A stretch of DNA of 64,000 bases from positions 115,269 through 179,268 of the forward strand of contig CAZIOU010000001.1 in assembly GCA_964540995.1 (NCBI GenBank). The letters run 5' to 3'. Every line of letters starts with the position of its first letter. The first letter of the stretch is position 1. The notes beneath the pieces were generated by a model, which was given only the letters and a program-made list of their open reading frames with translations, had not been told where the DNA came from and made no database searches. Shown one piece after another: positions 14,081 through 20,441 of this stretch. The DNA is from JAZDLR01 sp964540995. GTDB taxonomy: Bacteria > Patescibacteriota > Patescibacteriia > UBA1558 > 2-01-FULL-52-15. The translations under genes and the position numbers were made by a program.

Positions 14081-16582
14081 GTGAAATCAAAAGCTAAAAC
14101 GAAAAATAAAAAGTTAGGGTTAAGTTCGATTGAAGCTAAGATTCGCCTGCAACAGTACGGCGAAAATGTTGTGTTTAAGAAAAAGCATCTACGTCCGGTA
14201 GTTGCTTTTATTCAAAAGTTCAACAGCCCACTGTTACTTATTTTGATCGCTGCCTCCATTGTATCGTATTTCGTAGGACAGCGGACCAATACCGTCATCT
14301 TACTGTTCATGGTTCTGTTATCGGCGGTATTAGATTTCGTTAACACCTACAAATCAGAGAAAGCGGTCGACAGTCTAATCGCCAAAGTTATTACTACCGC
14401 TACAGTCTGGCGTGACGGCAAGAAGCGAGAAATTTCTTTGAAAAACATTGTCCCCGGCGACATAATATTTTTATCAGCTGGTGATATCGTACCAGCTGAC
14501 GGTCGCATTATTGAAAGTGATGACTGTTTCGTGAATCAATCGGCTCTGACAGGAGAGTCATTTCCGTCTGAGAAGGAACCGGTTAGTTCGGTAGTACCCA
14601 AAGAATTAACAGCCGATTTGAAACAAATTGTCTTCATGGGTACGAGTGTGGTCACGGGATTTGCCACTATCGAAGTGTTACGCACGGGTACTCAGACAGA
14701 GTTTGGTAAGATCGCCAAGCAATTGCAGAAGACCGAGACAGAAACGGATTTTGACAAAAATATCCGCAAGTTCAGTTTATTTATCATGCGGTTGACGTTG
14801 CTGCTCGTCAGCTTCGTTTTCCTCGTTAACGTCTTGGGTCATCGTGATCTGTTTACTTCATTTATTTTCGCTATCGCGATTGCCATCGGACTCACGCCGG
14901 AATTGCTGCCAGTTATAATCTCTGTTTCCCTTAGTCGCGGATCCGTACGAATGGCGGCCAAAGACGTTATCGTGAAACACCTGCCAGCTATTCAAAACTT
15001 CGGCAGTATGGATGTCCTCTGTACTGATAAAACTGGCACACTAACCAAAGATCAGATTGAGTTGGTTAAATATGTCGACATTCGTGGACAAGCATCCGAT
15101 CAATTATTGACTTACGCTTACGCCAATAGTTTCTATCACACCGGTGTGCAGAATCCACTCGACACTGCTGTCAAAAATTTCAAGAAAATTAGTTTGGCTG
15201 CCTTGAAGAAAGTTGATGAGATTCCTTTTGACTTCATGCGCAAACGTCAATCGGTAGTAGTTGAGAGTGGCGGCAAGCATGTCCTTATCAGCAAAGGTGC
15301 GCCGGAGGAAATACTTAAAGTCAGCTCTCATTACGATGAAAACGGTGTTACCAAGCCATTGAGCGCCGCGATAATCCTGAAAGCCAACAAACAGTTTCAA
15401 GCTCTCTCCCAAGATGGGTTCCGAGTCCTTGGAGTCGCCACCAAACCACTAACCACCAAAGCCAAAACTTATTCTCATGACCAAGAAACCAACTTGGTCT
15501 TCCAAGGTTTTATCGCCTTCCTTGATCCAGCTAAGCCAACGGCCGATGAAGCGATCAAAGAATTAGCGGAACTAGGAATAGAAATTAAGATTCTCACAGG
15601 TGACAACGAATTACTAACCCAGAAGATTTGCCGTGATCTCAAATTACCGATCAAAGGTACTTATACCGGTCAACAGATTGCCAAAATGTCTGATCTCAAG
15701 CTACAGCAAGTAGCCAATGAGGCTACTATATTTGCACGCGTGACGCCGGATCAGAAAGAACGGATCATTACGCTTCTACGCAAGAGCGGTCGGGTAGTAG
15801 GCTATCTCGGAGACGGCATCAATGACGCACCAGCGCTCAAAGCAGCCGACATCGGCATCTCAGTCAATAATGCTGTTGATGTGGCTAAGGAATCGGCTGA
15901 TATGATTCTGTTGCAGAAAAGTCTGCGCGTACTCAAAGACGGCATTATCGAGGGCCGCCGCACCTTCCACAATTCTCTCAAGTACATCATGATGGGGTTA
16001 AGCTCCAATTTCGGCAATATGTTCTCCATGATGGGCGCCTCGGTGATGCTACCATTTCTCCCTATGCAGCCAACACAGATCTTGCTTAATAACTTCATGT
16101 ATGACAGCTCGCAACTCTCACTGTCATCCGATACCGTTGATGATGACGATATTAAGAAGCCGACCTCGTGGAATTTGAAGTTTATCCGTAAGTATATGTA
16201 CGTCTTCGGTTTCGTCAGTTCAGTCTTTGATTTCTTAACCTTTGGTTTACTCTATTTCATCTTTCACTTATCAGAGGCACAGTTTCAAACTGGCTGGTTC
16301 ATTGAGTCGATTGCCACGCAGGTGTTCGTCATTTATGTTATCCGTACTAAGAAGATTCCTTTTATCCAGAGTCGACCGAGTATGTTGCTGCTGACCAATA
16401 CACTGCTGGCAGTAATCATCGCTTGGGTATTGCCGTTCACACCGATTGGTAGCTACTTCGGGTTGCAGCGTCTACCGTTATTAATCTTAATGCTAATAGC
16501 AGGGTTAGTCGTTGCTTACTTGATCCTCGTCCAATTTACTAAGCAGATTTTTTATCGCCGGTTGTTAAGGTTAAAAGCGTAG
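14081..16582 (+). CDS. P-type ATPase, Mg2+-importing MgtA-like (P3B)
   Basis: 833 residues. Cation ATPase N-terminus, actuator motif LTGES, phosphorylation site DKTGTLT (D316), KGAPEE nucleotide-binding motif, TGDN, and the hinge GDGINDAPAL, followed by six C-terminal membrane helices. The MgtA-like traits are the loop VDSLIAKV early on, FAIAIAIGLTPELLPVI before the catalytic Asp, and NNFMYDSSQLSLSSDTVD, the segment typical of magnesium-transporting MgtA/MgtB. It is slightly shorter than enterobacterial MgtA (about 900), mostly at the N-terminus. GTG start, apparently leaderless. Confidence 0.88.
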   Translation: MKSKAKTKNKKLGLSSIEAKIRLQQYGENVVFKKKHLRPVVAFIQKFNSPLLLILIAASIVSYFVGQRTNTVILLFMVLLSAVLDFVNTYKSEKAVDSLIAKVITTATVWRDGKKREISLKNIVPGDIIFLSAGDIVPADGRIIESDDCFVNQSALTGESFPSEKEPVSSVVPKELTADLKQIVFMGTSVVTGFATIEVLRTGTQTEFGKIAKQLQKTETETDFDKNIRKFSLFIMRLTLLLVSFVFLVNVLGHRDLFTSFIFAIAIAIGLTPELLPVIISVSLSRGSVRMAAKDVIVKHLPAIQNFGSMDVLCTDKTGTLTKDQIELVKYVDIRGQASDQLLTYAYANSFYHTGVQNPLDTAVKNFKKISLAALKKVDEIPFDFMRKRQSVVVESGGKHVLISKGAPEEILKVSSHYDENGVTKPLSAAIILKANKQFQALSQDGFRVLGVATKPLTTKAKTYSHDQETNLVFQGFIAFLDPAKPTADEAIKELAELGIEIKILTGDNELLTQKICRDLKLPIKGTYTGQQIAKMSDLKLQQVANEATIFARVTPDQKERIITLLRKSGRVVGYLGDGINDAPALKAADIGISVNNAVDVAKESADMILLQKSLRVLKDGIIEGRRTFHNSLKYIMMGLSSNFGNMFSMMGASVMLPFLPMQPTQILLNNFMYDSSQLSLSSDTVDDDDIKKPTSWNLKFIRKYMYVFGFVSSVFDFLTFGLLYFIFHLSEAQFQTGWFIESIATQVFVIYVIRTKKIPFIQSRPSMLLLTNTLLAVIIAWVLPFTPIGSYFGLQRLPLLILMLIAGLVVAYLILVQFTKQIFYRRLLRLKA

Positions 16583-16613
16583 TGTAATCATTTTTTTAAT
16601 CGCAAACTATCTA

Positions 16614-16655
16614 TTACGGTTTACGCCTTACGCATTACGTTTTACGCTTTACGTC
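16614..16655. repeat. Heptad tandem repeat TTACGNN, six copies
   Basis: TTACG begins at 16614, 16621, 16628, 16635, 16642 and 16649, exactly seven bases apart, with the other two bases of each unit variable (GT, CC, CA, TT, CT, TC). It fills the gap between the ATPase gene and the next terminator. See the finding on 7-base-period repeats. Confidence 0.85.
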
Positions 16656-16666
16656 CTAAATAAAAA

Positions 16667-16717
16667 AGCGGTTCGCGTTGCACTGTGTGCTGTGCACTGT
16701 CGTGCTCGCGAACCGCT
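16667..16717 (-). terminator. Terminator of the minus-strand small-gene operon
   Basis: 11-bp perfect stem (AGCGGTTCGCG/CGCGAACCGCT) with a second hairpin in the loop and TTTTTTATTT following on the minus strand. It lies seven bases past the stop of the 16724 gene. On the plus strand it could also stop read-through from the ATPase. Confidence 0.85.
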
Positions 16718-16723
16718 GTGTTG

Positions 16724-17116
16724 TTATTTCTGCTTCACCCAGACAATGGAGTAGTAGATATACTCCATTGGTCCGGGCTTACACAGAGGATCAATAATAA
16801 CCTCGATTTTCACCTCATCGCGGAAGAAATCCGGATACTCATTCATCCAGTAGGTGAGAACTTGGGTGACCTGCTCAGCCACTTGTCGCATCACCTCAAG
16901 GGTGCGCTCAGGCCGGTACAGGAGACCGACGAAATTCACCACGATGGTATCAGTTTGCCCTGGTTCGATCTGCGACCAGAGCAAGAAAGGTGTTACCAGA
17001 CCTGGGTGTACCTTCATAGCAGACACCGATGCTACCCCTTGAGCCAGTGCTCGTATCAGACCCGCTTCGGCACCAGGGTCCATCTGTGACAGACCCATTA
17101 CTTGCAGAATGGGCAT
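16724..17116 (-). CDS. Hypothetical protein, possibly tautomerase-like
   Basis: 130 residues. Begins Met-Pro (MPILQVMG), and the C-terminal half VNFVGLLYRPERTLEVMRQV resembles one unit of the 4-oxalocrotonate tautomerase superfamily, whose catalytic residue is a Pro exposed after Met removal. The match is by eye and weak. AAAGGAAGG stands just upstream. The ATG follows the stop of the 17118 gene after one base, so translation is probably coupled. Last gene of the minus-strand run, ended by the terminator at 16667. Confidence 0.6.
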   Translation of the reverse strand: MPILQVMGLSQMDPGAEAGLIRALAQGVASVSAMKVHPGLVTPFLLWSQIEPGQTDTIVVNFVGLLYRPERTLEVMRQVAEQVTQVLTYWMNEYPDFFRDEVKIEVIIDPLCKPGPMEYIYYSIVWVKQK

Positions 17117-17117
17117 T

Positions 17118-17336
17118 TCAGACCTTCCTTTCGATTACGATCGTAGTGACAGAGGATTCCCATAGGCCTAAAAACACAGAATATGGCACCGTGACTGCGT
17201 TCTTGATGCCCCATTGATCACGAAGTAGGTGGTTCTCTTCTAGGAACTCTGTAATTGTCTTCTCAATCTCACTTGGCGTTGGTAGTTTATCAGTCCTAGT
17301 ATGAATATGGAGTACTATTTCCCTCGGCTGTGACAT
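17118..17336 (-). CDS. Small hypothetical soluble protein
   Basis: 72 residues from the ATG at 17336 (MSQPREIVLHIHTRTDKLPT...). A longer open frame runs up to 17525, but that part overlaps the 62-residue membrane-protein gene in another frame, while AAAGGAC lies at the right distance before 17336, so the shorter form is preferred. It has an acidic helical middle (SEIEKTITEFLEENH) and a beta-like C-terminus. Unrecognised. Tightly coupled to the 16724 gene. Confidence 0.6.
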   Translation of the reverse strand: MSQPREIVLHIHTRTDKLPTPSEIEKTITEFLEENHLLRDQWGIKNAVTVPYSVFLGLWESSVTTIVIERKV

Positions 17337-17355
17337 GAGTTGTCCTTTCGCCTTA

Positions 17356-17544
17356 TCAATGGAGTAAGCGCAGGCCGAGATTTCCCAGCCAGCGGAAAAA
17401 ATAAAACGGGAGACGCAGGAAGAAAAATCCGACCATTCGCAACGTCCGCCAGTACCACTGCACCGCGCCATTACCGAGGATACGGCAGAGCGCGAACAGA
17501 AGTAGTAGTATGATACCGATACCACCGATCAGTGGTGTGATCAT
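17356..17544 (-). CDS. Small membrane protein, 62 residues
   Basis: Starts MITPLIGGIGIILLLLFALC and has one clear transmembrane helix (about 3-21), then an aromatic, Arg-rich amphipathic stretch (RTLRMVGFFFLRLPFYFFRW) that could lie in or on the membrane. GGAGGAATCA precedes the ATG. It lies downstream of two hairpins and 19 bases ahead of the 17118 gene. Function unknown; a toxin-like or membrane-modulating peptide is only a possibility. Confidence 0.6.
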   Translation of the reverse strand: MITPLIGGIGIILLLLFALCRILGNGAVQWYWRTLRMVGFFFLRLPFYFFRWLGNLGLRLLH

Positions 17545-17571
17545 TGATTCCTCCGATATGTGAAAGAGCTA

Positions 17572-17618
17572 GACTCTCTTGAGCTTACGATTGAGTTTTA
17601 TCATAAGCTCGAGAGAGT
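17572..17618. terminator. Hairpin B of a tandem pair
   Basis: Imperfect stem, GACTCTCTTGAGCTTACGA paired with TCATAAGCTCGAGAGAGTC. Together with the next hairpin it fills the gap between the 17658 and 17356 genes. Confidence 0.6.
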
Positions 17619-17651
17619 CCCGCATCAGCTTCTAAGTGAAGTTGATGCGGG
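17619..17651. terminator. Hairpin A of a tandem pair
   Basis: CCCGCATCA-G-CTT paired with AAG-T-TGATGCGGG, seven bases before the stop of the 17658 gene. There is no T-tract, so RNA processing or 3-prime protection is as likely as termination. Confidence 0.6.
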
Positions 17652-17657
17652 AAGTGT

Positions 17658-18038
17658 TCAGCCGGTAGTCGTTGGCTTCGAGTCCTTGACGGACTTACGA
17701 ACCAGCGGCTTATGCGGCATCTGATTGGACGCGAACAGCAACAAGCCACCCGTGGCCATGATTGCCAGTCCCAACCAGAAATACAGTCGGGGATTGTGAA
17801 ACAGACAGACCGCTGCCGTCGTCAGTCCTACCGCCATCATGATGGGGGCGACGATCGCCAGCAGCTCCTTCAGCGACATGGTTGCCACTCTTAGACTGAA
17901 GCCGAGTCCGATCAGAAGGAAGGCCAGTGCCATCAGGCAAATAACAGCCACGTTGTCAGTGTCTCTGGGCGGGAACAGTGCTACGCCAATCGAAAATATC
18001 CCCAGAAGTATCACGCCGTGGGACAGCTTCTTGTTCAT
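17658..18038 (-). CDS. Hypothetical membrane protein, four helices
   Basis: 126 residues with about four hydrophobic segments (roughly 8-24, 30-48, 60-80, 88-105) and a basic, polar C-terminal tail (MPHKPLVRKSVKDSKPTTTG). Its ATG overlaps the stop of the 18035 gene by four bases, so the three genes 18588-17658 form one operon. No family recognised. Confidence 0.65.
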   Translation of the reverse strand: MNKKLSHGVILLGIFSIGVALFPPRDTDNVAVICLMALAFLLIGLGFSLRVATMSLKELLAIVAPIMMAVGLTTAAVCLFHNPRLYFWLGLAIMATGGLLLFASNQMPHKPLVRKSVKDSKPTTTG

Positions 18039-18232
18039 GACTTCTCCTCCTTGGATTTGGTCTCGGTATTCTGACCACGTAATTCACTTATGATCTCGTC
18101 CCGCGCTTCGGCAATAAGCATAGCAACAGCACCTAGAGCGCAAGCCGTAGCCAAAGCATAGCTGAAGCTCTGTGATGCTTCCCAGACTAGAAAACTTGAA
18201 AGCATTGCAAGTATCATCGCTATGGTTATCAT
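18035..18232 (-). CDS. Small membrane protein, 65 residues
   Basis: Two probable transmembrane helices (about 2-18 and 24-42), then a charged tail (ARDEIISELRGQNTETKSKEEKS). Start overlaps the preceding stop by four bases and its own stop overlaps the next start by four bases. Unrecognised; likely works with its two membrane neighbours. Confidence 0.65.
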   Translation of the reverse strand: MITIAMILAMLSSFLVWEASQSFSYALATACALGAVAMLIAEARDEIISELRGQNTETKSKEEKS

Positions 18233-18588
18233 GACCTCTCCTTGGCAGGTGATAAGGTAAGCAACTTAATGATTAACGCAATTGTCATAAGTATTATGCT
18301 TACCACTATCACGAACCACATATGTGGGCTGAGTATTTGTGTGGCTACATACAAGAATAGAGCAGCCAGCATCATAGCTGTAGATTCTGCCTTGAGAAAC
18401 CCACGAACTGTCAAATCATCTGTGAATAAAATATGGCTCTTGCCATAGAGCGCCAAATACATGGCTGTCAGCAAGCCAATCAGCTCGGGTTCAGGTCGCA
18501 ACACGATGCAAATTCCTGCTACCATTAAGCAGACGAAAGCAAATACTAGTATCAGTATCGACAGAATTGTTGTTATGCCCCGAACCAT
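18229..18588 (-). CDS. Hypothetical membrane protein, 119 residues
   Basis: Four hydrophobic stretches (about 5-30, 36-50, 68-85, 90-112). TGGAGGTGCGTCAAA lies before the ATG, a strong ribosome-binding site. First gene of a three-gene overlapping operon of small membrane proteins. No homology recognised. Confidence 0.65.
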   Translation of the reverse strand: MVRGITTILSILILVFAFVCLMVAGICIVLRPEPELIGLLTAMYLALYGKSHILFTDDLTVRGFLKAESTAMMLAALFLYVATQILSPHMWFVIVVSIILMTIALIIKLLTLSPAKERS

Positions 18589-18682
18589 TTTGACGCACCT
18601 CCAGGAAAAGGAGTGAAAATGTCTGATATTGTAAAGAGCGGTAATCGCCTAAATCTACAACCGAGTTATAGACTTGGGTGAG

Positions 18683-18707
18683 GCCCCGATAGTGATGCTA
18701 TCGGGGC
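18683..18707. terminator. Perfect hairpin after the 18713 gene
   Basis: 10-bp stem GCCCCGATAG/CTATCGGGGC with loop TGATG. It sits just past the minus-strand stop at 18713. The minus-strand side lacks a T-run. Confidence 0.6.
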
Positions 18708-18712
18708 ATGTT

Positions 18713-18919
18713 TTAGTGAAGTGCAATACCTTCCAGTCGCTTCCGGAAGTCGATCAGGAAACGCACTCGCGGCAATTGAGCTCGGAGCTCTTCTACAGCC
18801 GCTTGCTTAAGCAAGGCGTCCACTTCAGACGGGCATTTGGTCGGATCAGTCAGCCAGAGCTCGAAATAGTGCTCTATCAGCCTACCTTGTTCCGACATTA
18901 GGAGTTGGTGGAGTGTCAT
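18713..18919 (-). CDS. Small soluble hypothetical protein
   Basis: 68 residues, helical and charged (MTLHQLLMSEQGRLIEHYFE...), no membrane segment and no recognised family. AAAGGAAG lies about 13 bases before the ATG. It has its own hairpin at 18683 and lies upstream of the membrane-protein operon on the same strand. Confidence 0.5.
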   Translation of the reverse strand: MTLHQLLMSEQGRLIEHYFELWLTDPTKCPSEVDALLKQAAVEELRAQLPRVRFLIDFRKRLEGIALH

Positions 18920-19084
18920 GGTACACCGGTACTTCCTTTGATGGGTGTAACGAATAGAAGAAGGTGGGCCGGTTGAAATGAACTGTTGGCTAGTCTTTGA
19001 TCGTCAATTTGCCTTCAAAAAGACGTTTTAACCAGTGATTCGCTATTATATTAACTATTGCTAGATATGTCAAGTGAGTCTGGC

Positions 19085-19113
19085 TTGCTCAAATAGCGGC
19101 TATTTTCTATACT
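19085..19113 (+). promoter_or_regulatory. Promoter of the GerMN-domain gene
   Basis: TTGCTC (19085-19090), 17 bases, TATACT (19108-19113). Expected +1 is 19120, one base before the ATG. An AGGAGGT between the -10 and the ATG would then not be transcribed, so either the start of transcription is further upstream or that sequence is a relic. Confidence 0.6.
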
Positions 19114-19120
19114 AGGAGGT

Positions 19121-20008
19121 ATGAAAAATTCAACTATTATAGCCGTAGTCATCGGCCTGATCATCGTGACTGCTGTTAGCTATGTCATTTTCCAGCAGCC
19201 TTTCAAGCAGGTAGTCTGTACTGAAGAAGCTATGGTCTGCCCTGATGGCACACCAGTAGGACGCCGTGGACCCAAATGTGAATTTGCCCCTTGCCCGTCC
19301 AAGCCCCAGCAGAACATTACTGTCAGCGAGCCAGCAGCAGATCAAGAGATTGGATTACCTTTGGTCATCTCCGGTCAAGCTCGAGTATTTGAAAATGTAA
19401 TGAACTATCGACTGAAAGATGCTGACGGTTCAGTCTTGGTAGAAGGTTTCGCTAGCGCGCAAGCTCCTGATGTCGGTCAGTTCGGTCCTTATCGTGTAGC
19501 GGTGTCCTATCCGCAACCTAAAGGTACTGTCGGTAGTGTCGAAATATTTAGCCGTTCAGCCAAAGACGGTGCTGAAATTAATAAGACGACTGTCGCTATT
19601 AAATTCGCAGCCGTTGAATCACAGACCGTCAAAGCTTTCTTCGGCAACCGTTTGAAAGATCCCAAAATTTTAGATTGTTCCAAAATCTTCCCTGTCACTC
19701 GCCGAATTGCTAAAACAACAGGCGTAGCTCAAGCAGCTCTGACTGAATTATTGCAAGGAACTAGTTTCAATGAATTGAACCAGGGGTATTTCAGCAACAT
19801 TAATCCCGACGTTAAGATTAACTCTATTACGATAGAAAATGGTGTTGCCAAAGTTGATTTCGGTGATATGTTGCAGGCTGGAGTAGCTGGATCGTGCCGA
19901 GTCACCGCTATTCGCTCGCAGATCGAGCAGACATTGAAACAATTTCCGACAATTAAGTCAGTTGTTCTTTCTATCAACGGCGAAACCGAAGATATCTTAC
20001 AACCCTAG
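19121..20008 (+). CDS. Membrane-anchored Gmad2/GerMN domain protein
   Basis: 295 residues. One N-terminal transmembrane helix (about 4-23), a short Cys-rich segment (VCTEEAMVCPDGTPVGRRG ... CEFAPCP), an Ig-like Gmad2 domain (about 68-165: VSEPAADQEIGLPLVISGQAR) and a GerMN domain (about 168-290: TGVAQAALTELLQGTS ... INSITIENGVAKVDF). These domains occur in envelope and spore-germination proteins and are common in Patescibacteria. Probable extracytoplasmic role, possibly peptidoglycan- or ligand-binding. The stop overlaps a small palindrome (CAACC-CTA-GGTTG). Confidence 0.82.
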   Translation: MKNSTIIAVVIGLIIVTAVSYVIFQQPFKQVVCTEEAMVCPDGTPVGRRGPKCEFAPCPSKPQQNITVSEPAADQEIGLPLVISGQARVFENVMNYRLKDADGSVLVEGFASAQAPDVGQFGPYRVAVSYPQPKGTVGSVEIFSRSAKDGAEINKTTVAIKFAAVESQTVKAFFGNRLKDPKILDCSKIFPVTRRIAKTTGVAQAALTELLQGTSFNELNQGYFSNINPDVKINSITIENGVAKVDFGDMLQAGVAGSCRVTAIRSQIEQTLKQFPTIKSVVLSINGETEDILQP

Positions 20009-20052
20009 GTTGCATTGGTTCAACGTCGTACTAAACGGTTAAGGAGGTTCTG

Positions 20053-20250
20053 GTGGACCATAGGATTGTGCCCCAATCCAAGCTGATCGCAGTGCGTTGC
20101 GGCCAGCCGACGTGCAGTAAGCCATTTTATATCGCTCACCGAGAGCAGGACAGGCTGCCTACCGAGACCAGGTGTCCCTGGTGCGACACAACTGAACGGT
20201 TGACGTTCGAGCCAACTTGCACCGTGGCAGTGGCATCTGTTGCTGCCTGA
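20053..20250 (+). CDS. Small zinc-ribbon protein
   Basis: 65 residues, GTG start with AAGGAGG five bases upstream. Four cysteines in two pairs (CGQPTC and CPWC) fit a zinc ribbon. A hairpin terminator follows at once. It is a single-gene unit inserted between unrelated neighbours, with a much stronger ribosome-binding site than the core genes. Function unknown. Confidence 0.6.
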   Translation: MDHRIVPQSKLIAVRCGQPTCSKPFYIAHREQDRLPTETRCPWCDTTERLTFEPTCTVAVASVAA

Positions 20251-20256
20251 CCACAT

Positions 20257-20288
20257 CCACCCTTTATTGCTTCGGCGATGGAGGGTGG
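20257..20288 (+). terminator. Terminator of the zinc-ribbon gene
   Basis: CCACCCT (20257-20263) pairs with AGGGTGG (20282-20288), followed by TTTATTT. Confidence 0.75.
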
Positions 20289-20308
20289 TTTATTTAAAGG
20301 CGACTTGG

Positions 20309-20328
20309 TACTCGCTGCTCGTCACTCG
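20309..20328. repeat. Heptad repeat CTCGNNN, three copies
   Basis: CTCG at 20311, 20318 and 20325, exactly seven bases apart. TACTCGCTGCTCG (20309-20321) is also an inverted copy, with one mismatch, of 20368-20380. Confidence 0.7.
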
Positions 20329-20367
20329 TTTTCTGGCATTTGGCAACGATGTAACATGTTGGATTTC

Positions 20368-20397
20368 CGAGCATCGAGTAGCCAGCACCGAGCACCG
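20368..20397. repeat. Heptad repeat CGAGNNN, four units
   Basis: CGAG at 20368, 20375 and 20389, with a CCAG variant at 20382, all in the same 7-base register. It is the inverted partner of the 20309 repeat. Confidence 0.7.
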
Positions 20398-20405
20398 TTT
20401 TCTCT

Positions 20406-20434
20406 TTGATTTTCCCACCAATTCATTGTATAAT
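20406..20434 (+). promoter_or_regulatory. Promoter of the 532-residue membrane protein gene
   Basis: TTGATT (20406-20411), 17 bases, TATAAT (20429-20434). Expected +1 is 20441, one base before the ATG at 20442. Confidence 0.7.
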
Positions 20435-20441
20435 AATGTCC

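Noticed and set aside
16614..16655. CRISPR array
   Set aside because: Units are 7 bases long with no spacer structure; no cas gene is present anywhere in the window.
17337..17525. N-terminal extension of the 17118 gene
   Set aside because: Cys/Ser-rich composition, overlaps another small gene and a better ribosome-binding site exists before 17336.
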